From NCBI GenBank assembly GCA_023014485.1, contig JAJOZX010000921.1, positions 332,001 to 396,000 on the forward strand: 64,000 nt of DNA. The letters run 5' to 3'. A program made the translations under genes and the position numbers. Origin of the DNA: Bathynomus jamesi (Eukaryota; Arthropoda; Malacostraca; Isopoda; Cirolanidae). Positions 45,301-54,174 of this stretch are shown here, one piece after another. Under the pieces are notes generated by a model that ran no database searches, had not been told where the DNA came from, and saw only the letters and a program-made list of their open reading frames with translations. Each line of letters opens with the position of its first letter. Position 1 is the stretch's first letter.

Positions 45301-46571
45301 GTTGTTTTCAGTGGTACTAAGTATAGTGGGGTTTTTCATTATCAGTGTCCAGCAGTTCACACACAACAATGAGTCTTTTTTCACTCTTCCAGCACATTTT
45401 TCAACAAGTACATCAGTCACTTTTCTAAGATTGATTGTTATGCGTTTCTTGTGTTTTTGAATAGGGTCCTGGCAGTATTTCAAGTGCCGAACCATTGTAT
45501 TTTGATCTGTAAAGATATAGGATTTACAATTAGGTAATATATATTTTTTAGAAAATATATAGCTATACACACTTAATATTTTAGGCCTTGATAGTCTCTG
45601 AGGCTCATTAAAACACCATACCCACCAGCCACCCACAGTGCTGGCTGGAACTGTACTAACCTGTAGACAAGGAATTTTGCAACTATCTGTGTTGATTCTG
45701 CACTTAGACAAGTAGCAACATGTTTCAACAGGTTTGTTTAGGCTACATGTGAGCTTAGTCTTCCCCTTTCACTATTATAACTATTATTGCCAGTGTAGAT
45801 TAGCAGTGAAATACAATTTTTATTAAATTCTTGGAGCTTGAGGTCAAATTGATAGCTAAGATATAAAAATTCCTTGAAATGACAAGCAATTTATAAATAT
45901 GGTGTTCACTTATAAGTTAGTTACATGAAAAGTACCAACATAAACAAACTTTTTATGATTGTTTCTATTAGTCAAGAACTCTGACTTTGTTTTTTATATC
46001 TATAAAAAATGTAATTTTAATTTCTATAGGTCAAATTATGAGCTTAAGTGTGAAAAAATAGGTAGAATTGACGCACAACTTATGAATATGGTGTTCACTT
46101 ATATGTTAGTTACATGAAAAATACTAACATAAACAAACTTTTTTTTGCTGATTCTAATAGCCAATGCCTATGCCTTCATTTTTTACATTTAAAAAAAAAA
46201 TTCTCATTTGATACCCCAGAGGTCAAATCGTGACCTCAAATTTTGGTTACAGTGTAACTTTTTTATTTTTCAACCTAGAGTTCTAAAACTTGCATATTTG
46301 GATTCCTTGTAGTTTTCTGATTCTAAATATATATACTTTTATATAATTGTGACCATTATTACCCAAGTTATGGGTCGCCAAATGTTAGTGACCTCGCGAG
46401 TGACCTCAAATTGCCCGAGGTCATATCTCTTGAACCGTTGGTCGGATTGACCTTATAATTTCAGAAATGGATTCAGGGCTCACAAACTCCCTATAAACCA
46501 AATTTCAGCAAAATATGAGAGATGAGGGTGTTAATTTCAATTTTTTTTGGTTGATCTGACAGAGAATGACC
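42332..46571 (-). mobile_element. 4.2 kb unclassified DNA transposon with long TIRs
   Basis: TIRs begin GGTCATTCTCTGTCAGATCA and extend about 650 bp (42332-42982 and 45757-46571). An identical 6-bp duplication CTTTTG flanks it (42326-42331 and 46572-46577), and the host coding sequence resumes exactly after it. One spliced minus-strand gene lies between the arms. The right arm contains an extra partial duplication (about 45890-46000). I cannot assign a named superfamily. Confidence 0.92.
43000..45711 (-). pseudogene. Putative transposase of the long-TIR element
   Basis: Exons read on the minus strand: about 45711-45140 (with HLKYCQD, KCAGRVKKDSLLCVNCW), about 45073-44640 and 44600-43000. The largest frame (529 codons, to 43000) has ECVLAG-like YCVLAGSGGTHSVCVCTYHQ (about 44480), a possible first Asp in VVIVGDFSENYSF (about 44045), HWDNSQCTVHPFVIYY, a possible second Asp in YFSDGCAGQYKNRYNF (about 43780-43735) and CEWHFFATSHGKNACDGIGG (about 43700-43640). 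An RNase-H-like D/D/E fold is plausible but unproven. An 11-bp triplication at 44577-44611 breaks the frame between the last two exons. Similar proteins are, from memory, common in insects and Hydra. Confidence 0.7.
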
Positions 46572-48891
46572 CTTTTGCTTTCCTGAATCAGAAATTTCCA
46601 CGTGTCAGTGAGGGCAAACTGAAAGCAGGTATTTTTGACAGCCCTCAGATCAGGGAGCTAATGAAAGATGCTCAATTCGACAAAAGTCTGGAGGACAATG
46701 AGATCAATGCCTGGCTCGCGTTCAAGTCCATTGTCACGAATTTTCTGGGCAACCACCGAAGTCCAGAGTACGAATGTGTTGTCAAGGAGCTCCTGCAGAG
46801 CTTCCAGGCTCTTGGTGCACGTATGTCCACAAAGATGCATTTTCTCAGCTCGCATTTAGACTACTTTCCGGACAACTGCGGTGAGGTCAGCGAGGAGCAA
46901 GGAGAGCACTTCCACCAGGATATTCGAGTGATGGAAGAGAGGTACCAGGGCTGCTGGGATGTGAACATGCTCGTGGACTACTGCTGGTGCCTCAAGAGAG
47001 ACATTCCAGCTGTGAAACACAGACAAAAGTCTTTGAGAAAGCCCTTTCATCCATATTAACTGTACTCGTGTACCATTTTTTATATACTTTGTACATTTTC
47101 TGTCAATTTAAGTCTGTTTTAAAAAAATAAACTTGCTAATTTCATAATGATTATTTTCGAATTATCTATTTTTTAAAAATTGAGATAGCATAAAAACCTG
47201 ATCTGATTGAGCAAAATGAGTTACATTTTTGAATTCAGCATGCAAAAATTATAAAAGAACTAAAAAAAACCTTGACCTCAGGAAAATTTTTTTCAAACGC
47301 AGACCAGTGAAATTATTGCCCTTCAGTATGATAGAGATCTCTCTACACTGAGGATATACTTCAATATTCTGGCTTACCCCTTTTCCCACCCCTTACGTCA
47401 GTCATTCGAGGTGGATTATCCTTTGATCCTTGCAGTGGACTGGACTGTGGCAAATAAGCCACCTTTCTTCTTTAGAGCTACTGGACTTCTTAATAAGTAT
47501 CAATTACATTTTAATTTTTTTACAGTTCCAGTATTCCCTTCTTTTCCTCCTTGGAGATTGCATCTGGTACTAACCTGTCTTGTGTCTCCCATTTTTATAT
47601 GAACCTCCTGTCCCCAAAGAAGTGATTGTGCAGTGTTTCACAGCATAACTTGGAAGAGAAGTATCCAGATTACTTGTATATTTATACTGATGGATCTAAG
47701 ATAGATGTACCTGGACCATCTTGTTCATCAGCTGTTTTCATTTCAAATCATAAAAGGTGTTTTTCCTGGAAACTATCCCCCAATCATAGTATACAGGCAG
47801 CAGAGTTATTTGCCATCCAACAGGCATTGTGTTTTTTGGTATCCAGAAGTAATGCTTGTAATGTCCTAATAATTACAGACTCCCAGACTTCTCTTCACCT
47901 GACCAACTCACCCACACTCACTACATATCTGGCCTTAACAACTTCTATCCATTCTTTATTGAAGACCCTCTCTGGTTTCCTTCCAGTGGGTTCTGAGCCA
48001 TGTTGGAATTATAGGTAATGAGATGGTTGATACACTGGCCAGGGCTGCTCATTCCCTCCCTGCTATAACTTCGCTATATTTCCACCCAGGCGAGGGTTTT
48101 GCAGTAGTTAAAGTGGCAGTGCAAAATGATCACAAAACCCAATGGGAGAGATTACGGCACTTGACTCTCTATGGAATGTTTAAGCTTTCTTGGGACACAA
48201 GAAATTGGCGTGTACCATCTTCCCACTATAAAGTTTATATAATATTTAGATTCCATTCTGGCCATGTAGGCCTTCAGGCTTACTTACACTGGATTGGACT
48301 AGCCTTCTCCCCATTATGTGTTAGTTGTAATTTACCAGAGAGACTGTCCCATTTCTTTCTTTTTTGTCCATGTTATACTAGGCAAAGGAAAAATTTAAGA
48401 TTCTCTCTTTTGCAATATGGTGTCAGGGACTTTACTTTATCAGTCCTATTAAGTGGGGATAGTTTTTCTCCCCCATTGATAAACTTCACTATGGGCCAAG
48501 TATTCAAGTTTGTAGTGGCATCTGGGCGGTTGAAAGAGTTTTAAATCTTGCATTGTATACTGATTTTCATTCCCACAGGTTTATTAATCAGTTACCTCCA
48601 AGTTACTCCATCTGGCTGTTACTGTTGACTTAGTACTTGGTTCCATTTTTCAGTTCATTTCATAGAACTAACAGGCCTCATGTTCATCCCTTTCTGAGTG
48701 TTCTGGAATTGGCCCCAGAACTGAAGAGGGTAATGGTGTGCTTTCTCTTTCTGTCTCATCTCAATAATAATAGACCCAGTACTTGATATAGGAACAGCGG
48801 AAGTTCTCCTGTGGAACAAGGTGTTTTGGTCTTGGAGGATGTAAATAGCCTTATTGGCTTAGCTCCTCCATATAAAACTTCAATCAATCAA

Positions 48892-49001
48892 AGTTCAAAT
48901 ATTTATAGAGCGTGCTCGACTGCTCGGTAATAGACATACATTACCGATCAACCAACCGAAAAAAACTAAGAGGGCGCTGGTTTGCCTGGTGTGCTAAGAA
49001 C
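48892..49001. other. Short spacer between LINE and inverted CR1 copy
   Basis: About 100 bp with a small inverted repeat (ctcggtaatagac / attaccgat). Nothing else recognised. Confidence 0.4.
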
Positions 49002-49399
49002 CAGGGCTGTGGAGTTGGAGTCGGAGTCAGAAGCAATTTTGGGTGGAGTTGGAGTCAGTAAAATCTTAAGAAAATACTATTTTAAGTATAAATAGTAAAT
49101 ATAAATCAAATATATTTATTATTTATACCGTACTTAATTAATTATCAGTATTAACCCTTACTTTTTTTTCAGGAAATATTTTTATAATTGTGATACTGAT
49201 AACTTCATAAGTTTAATTTCAAATTATTGAGAAAATTATTTGTTCTAAACTTCAATGCACAATGGCAGAGAGACTTCCAATGAAATCAGCTGTGTTTGAA
49301 CACTTTACAATCACTAAAGATAGAAAGGAGTCGGAGTCAGAGTCGGACATTTGAAAAATAGAGGAGTCGGAGGTTTTGTGTAAAGACTCCACAGCCCTG
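49002..49399. mobile_element. hAT MITE, cagggctgtggagt family, copy 2
   Basis: Ends CAGGGCTGTGGAGTTGGAG and GACTCCACAGCCCTG; identical flanks CTAAGAAC (48994-49001 and 49400-49407). It inserted in the terminal repeat of the CR1 3' end that follows. Confidence 0.95.
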
Positions 49400-50061
49400 C
49401 TAAGAACATAAGGAATTTTTATAGTGGGCACACTAGGGGCCACTTTGGCCCATCAAGGTGGCTCCACTATGTAAAAACTGCCTGTACATTGGCAACAACC
49501 AATTTTTACAAAACTAATTAATTATCAATTTAAAACTAAAGATAGAATCTCTGGATCCAGAGAATCAAAGTTATAATAGGCTACTATCCACAAATGTTAC
49601 TCTATATCTATTTATAACTGACATGCAAATATATCAGATCCAAAGAATCCAGTCAATTTCATTATGGTACCCATCAATACCAGTACCTTGCCAACCAAAA
49701 ATAGGTCATGGTCCATATCAATTGCGGACGAAGTCACAATTTACAACCATATACATTACAATATATATACTGTACTTAGAAGGAAAAGTGTAGGTGTGGC
49801 TGTAAAGACTGTACAGTAATGTAGAAATGTGTGTGTGCACCCATTTTGGGTCTCCCATTTAAAGGTGTTTGGGGGGGCAAGTGAAGATCATGAGTTTTTC
49901 AATACCTCGCAGTACTATGGGGGGCACTACTCAGCAGAGGAATCTCTTTAAATGGGGTGTGTAAGGACAGAGAGTATCCCCTAACCCAAGATGCTGCCTC
50001 CCTATATCCCACAACACTTGTGTTGAGCTGTGGGATCTATCACCTAAATGCACATAATGTA
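49400..50061 (-). mobile_element. CR1-like LINE 3' end, copy A2, inverted
   Basis: From ctaagaacataaggaatttt onward this is the reverse complement of the 3' UTR of copy A1 (33121-35246 minus its Tc1), including the block with cagctcaacacaagtgttgt. It lacks the Tc1, showing the pre-insertion state. A Tigger element at 50062 cuts it; only a few bases (tatatatg) match beyond. Confidence 0.9.
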
Positions 50062-50505
50062 CAGCGAGGCCTTGCATAACAAATGCCTTAAATAGTGAAT
50101 TTTTGCTTAACGAAATACCTCCATAAGGCTCCATTGATTTAAATAAAGATTTTACCTTGCAGAACGAATTTGGTAATGAAAAATGTAATAACACTTTTTC
50201 TCTTCAATTGGAGGTTGGTAGCTGTCGTGAGCAGTTGTGTACAATTGCTATGAATTTTGTTTTAAATTTTGCTTTACAGTGATTTATCATTATAATATCA
50301 TTAATTAATATAGTGAATAAATAATTAATGCTTTTAAGCATTATTAGTGCTAAATAAAGTTAATTACAGTGCACATAAAGATAAAAAGTGAATTACAGTG
50401 AACCAAGTGGGCTTACGATAACACATGTTGTTACAATAATACAACACAATTGCTCACTATTAAATTTTAATTTATTAGCTTTATAAGTGTATAAAACGTG
50501 TAGTC

Positions 50506-52168
50506 ATGGCCCCTAAAAGACCTTCATCTGCTAATGCTCCAAAGAAATCCAGGAAAACTATCAGTCTCCAGATGAAGCAGGACATTATTAAAAAAAGTGA
50601 ATCTGGAACAAGCACCAAAGATCTTGCTGCTGAATATGGATTGTCTGCCAGTACAGTTTCAATGATTTTTAAGGAGGAGGAAATTATGAAAACTAAAGTA
50701 AGTGATGCTACAAGTAGACTTATTAAAGGAAGGGAAGCTATTGCTGAAATGGAGAGAGTTTTACTGATATGGATGGATTAGAGAAAAGGAAATGAAGGGG
50801 GAATCCATTACTAAGGCATTCATTAGTGACAAGGCAGTGCAAATATATGAACAAATTAAGGAATCCCTTCCAGCATCAGTTGAAAGATATGAATCATTCA
50901 ATGCAAGTCGTGGGTGGTTTGAAAATTTCAAGAGAAGGTCAGGAATTAAGAACATTATAAGGCATGGTGAGGCTGCAAGTGCTGATACTGAGGGAGCAAA
51001 GGAATTTAAAATAGAATTTGCAGAACTTGTTGAGGAGGAGGATTATTTGCCTCAAGTTTTTAACGCTGATGAAACTGGCCTATTTTGGAAGAAGCTACTG
51101 AACAGAACCTACATTACTAGAGAAGAGTCCAAACTGCCTGGCCATAAACCAATGAAAGACCAGTTTACTTTACTTATGGCTGGGAATGCATCAGGGGACC
51201 TGAAGATTAAGCCTATGCTTGTGTATCATTCCCAAAATCTCAGGATATTCAAGCAGAAGGTGAACCCATCTACTCTTGGGGTGTTTTGGCAACAATAAAA
51301 AGGCATGGGTGACAAGAACCCTATTTAATCAGTGGATTGTGGAAGTTTTTGGCCCTACAATGCAAAAATACCTGGAGACCAGTAAACTTCCTTTAAAGGT
51401 CTTATTGCTTCTTGACAATGCTAAGGCCCATGACCCAGATCTGGATTGTCAAGACTAAGTTTCAGCTTCATTACTGTGAAATATCTGCCTCCAAACACAT
51501 CATCACTACTCCAACCTATGGACCAGCAGGTTATTTCAAAGTTCATGTTTGCTCAGTGCCATAATGCAACCTCCAGTGAGGATTCTGTAACCTTAACATA
51601 GTTCTGGAAGCAGCATTACAACATTTTGGAGGCTGTCAAGAATGTTGTGAGAGCACGGAGAGAAGTCTCAACAATTTGCATGAACTCTGCCTGGAAGAAG
51701 TTGTGGCCATCTGCTGTGCGTGATTTTGAAGGTTTTCAAACAGATGAACCAAATGTAGAGGCTGAAATTGTCCAGTTGGGTCAAGACATGGGCCTTGAAG
51801 TCAATCAAGAGGACGTTAAAAAACTTCTTGCAGACCATGGAAAGGAGTTGACTGCACAAGATCTTCTGGAGTTGGCCAAGGAATCAGAGTCAGGGTCAGA
51901 TGCTGGTGAGGAGGATAATGAAACAGAAGAGAAAATAACTTCTGCTGAAGTCAAAGAATTAATGTTACATTGGGGCAAGGTGAAGGCCATTGCAAGCAAG
52001 CACCCTAATGTTGAAGTTACTGAGCTTGCTATCTGTCATTTCGAAGATAAAGTCCTGCTATATTTCAGGGAATTTGCAGAAAGCAAAAAGAAACAGAGAA
52101 AAATTGACAGCTACTTCAAGACTACAACAGCCCCCCACTGCTTCAACTTCAACATCTTCTGTGGATGA
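50506..52168 (+). pseudogene. Tigger transposase (CENP-B-like HTH + DDE), broken
   Basis: ATG at 50506 (MAPKRPSSANAPKKS). N-terminal psq-type helix-turn-helix (TSTKDLAAEYGLSASTVSMI), then the second CENP-B DNA-binding region with SRGWFENFKRRSGI (about 50905). DDE core: first Asp in VFNADETGLFWKK (51055-51093), second in LLLLDNAKAHDPDL (about 51405). The region of the last catalytic residue (about 51460-51600) is out of frame. The C-terminal acidic/lysine-rich tail at 51626-52168 is open. Breaks: TAG at 50779, TAA at about 51296, TAA near 51457 and further ones to 51600. Confidence 0.9.
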
Positions 52169-52214
52169 TCCTGATGACCCTCAACCAGGTCCAACTGGCA
52201 ATAGGACACCCAGG

Positions 52215-52928
52215 CAGGGTTGCCAGATCTACAGATATATCTGTAGATCTACAGATTTTATGAAGCAATTCAGATTTTCAGATTTTTTCAATAATTTATG
52301 CATAATCTACAGATTTTTAATCCAGCAAGCAATCATTATTATTTACTTCCAAAATTTACAACAAGGAAATATTAGGCCTACAGTCTCAATCAATAGGACA
52401 CAAATGTTCTCGGTATTCAGTTTCAGAAGTCGAGTCGACTCGCTTCTGACTACGATATACATGCCGATTAAATCATTTAATCGGCGCTGATTGGTTGATA
52501 TTCCCTCTACGTCATGGTAGCATGGAATGTTTTTGTTTTTGTTGAAAAAAATGATATTTATCTGTTTAAATCTAAAAAGGATTTTTGTTGGTTTCATTTA
52601 TGTGTATGAATTAAAGAAGTATTCCGGTGTTCTTATAGTTATTACAGCAATAACCAAAAAGTACTTCCTTTGTCACAAAGTAACGGAATTCAATTTGTTT
52701 ACTTTCATTTACTTTACTTTTTTCTATGTTAAAGTGCCATATTTATATAAGTTTATAAAAATAAAGAAAATATTATACAAGATTTTATCATTGATAATAC
52801 CTTAAGACAGTAAATTAAATAAAAATATGTCAAAATTATTATTTAGATAAATATTATAAATCTACAGATTTCTACAGATTTTTTAATCAGATTTATCAGA
52901 TTTTTAAAAATTCCATCTGGCAACACTG
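52215..52928. mobile_element. MITE, cagggttgccagat family (hAT-like)
   Basis: Ends CAGGGTTGCCAGATCTACAG and, at the right, ATCTGGCAACACTG. Flanks CACCCAGG (52207-52214) and GACCCAGG (52930-52937), 7/8 if one base is added to the right end. Subterminal repeats of tctacagattt on both sides. No transposase found. Confidence 0.8.
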
Positions 52929-53338
52929 CGACCCAGGAGAGAATCATTTGACCTCCCAGATGTCCTAATGGAAGGAGATTCTCCTTTCAGAAACCATTAA
53001 TTCCCATCCTCCTCCAAGCCTCATCTCTAGCCCACTCAAGCTCATCACCTCCAAGACCAAGGTAAATAAAAATATTTTTATTTTTAACTGTGATTAATTT
53101 ATTTATTTATCATGTTTATTTAAAATATATACATAGAATAACATTAATATAACAATAAGAACACACTACACTAAAAAACCTTTAAAAAATGGGTAAACAA
53201 GCGCAAAAAGGGTCAAAATTTAGGCTCTGGAACGAATTACTGAAAATCCCATTGAACTAATGCATTGCATAACAAATTTTTCAGTCAATGAATGACCTTC
53301 TGGAATGAATTAAATTCATTATGCAAGGCCTCACTGTA

Positions 53339-54174
53339 TATATGTTACACTCTTTATGCAAAAAGGTTGTCATGATATTTTCATTAAACAATGAAAATAT
53401 CATGACTTAACCTAACCAATCATCAAGGGTGGACAGTTGACTTAACTGGGCATTAAATTAACCTAAATCAACTGTTTGCCCTTGACAGTTGGTTAGGTTA
53501 AGTCATGATTATCCACAGTTACAAATCAATTGGTTCCTTGGAAACCCTTCATAAAGCAAAAAATTCATAAAGTGAATATAATTTTTCCATAGGAATTAAT
53601 GTACTGCAGTTTAATTTGTTCCTGACTGTTCTGAAGACTTAAAAATTCATTAAAATAGATCTACAGAAGCTAAGGCTAACGAAGACCCTAAGATCCACTC
53701 TAAGGTTAGCCTGAGAGAAAGGAAAGAGTAGGGGGTTAAGAGAAGAGAATAAGGGGTTAAGTAAGTAGCAACACCAATCACTCGTGGGTTAACATTCACT
53801 CAGAAAAAAGAGAAAAAAAGACTCCATCATCATCCGCCGGCCACTGCCAACAAGTCGGAAAAAGTTGGAGAGAATAGGAGAGGGGTGAAAGATGAAAAGA
53901 AGTAAAGTAGAATGCTTACAAACCATGCAAACACAGTCTTAACTCACTGTCATACCATGCAAACTACAGACATGCAAGTAGAGGATAAGAAAAAAAAAAA
54001 AGTAGGTAAAGTTAAACAAAAAGTGGGTTAGTTTACGGTACGAGCTACATCTACGTTCATGTTAGTCTAATTTTTTTTTATTTTTTAAAAATTTTTTTGC
54101 TGGCATTAGATGTCAACAGACTCATCCCCAATTACGACTCCTAGAGCTCCTGTTGCTAATTGTTCTTTTTTATT
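53339..54174. other. Region with two inverted repeats and CR1-B 3' UTR
   Basis: gtcatgatattttcatt / aatgaaaatatcatgac forms a near-perfect hairpin at 53370-53407. A second inverted pair, ttaacctaaccaatcatcaa versus ttggttaggttaa, spans 53407-53502. From about 53700 the sequence is purine-rich and probably the 3' UTR of the minus-strand CR1-B (ccggccactgccaacaagtc at about 53836). Confidence 0.5.

Larger units (their letters stand above)
39364..47059 (+). pseudogene. Transposon-borne gene of an unnamed family, exons interrupted by other TEs
   Basis: Exon 1 39364-39665, exon 2 39763-40395, exon 3 from 42073, each with GT..AG borders. Exon 1 has paired Cys motifs CYICGK and CCKTCIESLW. Exon 2 includes KPVPHGPEIPIPTPP (about 39823) and LFIDSSSRSLKAVLLYNG (about 40210). 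Exon 3 has LGLQGSYTKYPCFLCL (about 42090) and QHYVQRDWPARHG (about 42150), then stops at a TAG (about 42245). It is cut at 42326-42331, resuming at 46578 with HLDYFPDNCGEVSEEQGEHF (about 46855) and FHQDIRVMEERYQG. The stop is at 47057 and a polyA signal aataaa at about 47126. Frameshifts lie near 39582, 39775 and 40110. Similar proteins are, from memory, abundant in arthropod genomes; a transposase role is inferred. Confidence 0.75.
39098..47311 (+). mobile_element. 8.2 kb DNA transposon with CACTGGTCTG ends, intron-containing gene
   Basis: Left end CACTGGTCTGTG (39098) pairs with CGCAGACCAGTG at the right (47298-47309); a stronger inverted repeat of about 100 bp lies just inside (39130-39230 versus 47170-47280, for example catgctgaattcaaaaatgt). 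ATTA flanks both sides (39094-39097; 47312-47315) if two extra A at the right end belong to the element. CAC ends with 3-4 bp TSDs would fit the CACTA/Chapaev group; this is inference. It split LINE ORF2 and carries nested TEs in its own gene. Confidence 0.75.
36554..48544 (+). pseudogene. LINE ORF2: AP endonuclease, reverse transcriptase, RNase H
   Basis: N-terminal APE-type endonuclease: LLFAQWNARSLQSNL (about 36615) and AVCETWL (about 36694). RT: SYRPICLLSCLGKVLERMV (about 38130), CGFRKKRSMVDQL (about 38243), LSQAFDTISHTGLLYKL (about 38346) and LEFADDTAFYVA (about 38588). After the inserted transposon: RNase H with YIYTDGSK (about 47676), AAELFAIQQAL (about 47798) and IITDSQTSLHL (about 47868). 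The C-terminal part has a CHCC-like end (CVSCNLPERLSHFFLFCPCY). At least six frame changes or stops (for example 36776, 37464, 38048, 38317 and 48018) make it inactive. Confidence 0.87.
35247..48891 (+). mobile_element. I/Jockey-type LINE with RNase H, split by an 8.2 kb transposon
   Basis: Plus-strand ORF1 with zinc knuckles, ORF2 with endonuclease, RT and RNase H, and a 3' end ataaaacttcaatcaatcaa at 48872-48891. Without the insert (39098-47311) it is about 5.4 kb, a normal full length. It starts right after the CR1 3' end at 35246. I found no TSD. A 58-bp stub of the same family lies at 30151. RNase H after RT suggests the I group rather than Jockey proper. Confidence 0.85.
50062..53336 (+). 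mobile_element. Tigger/pogo-like element
   Basis: TIRs CAGCGAGGCCTTGCATAAC and its near complement at 53318-53336, flanked by TA (50060-50061 and 53337-53338). Carries a CENP-B/Tigger-type transposase on the plus strand and a later MITE (52215-52928). Confidence 0.95.

Noticed and set aside
39098..47311. Polinton/Maverick or viral insertion, because of size and coding content
   Set aside because: No DNA polymerase B, ATPase, protease or capsid motifs; ends and nested TEs account for the length.
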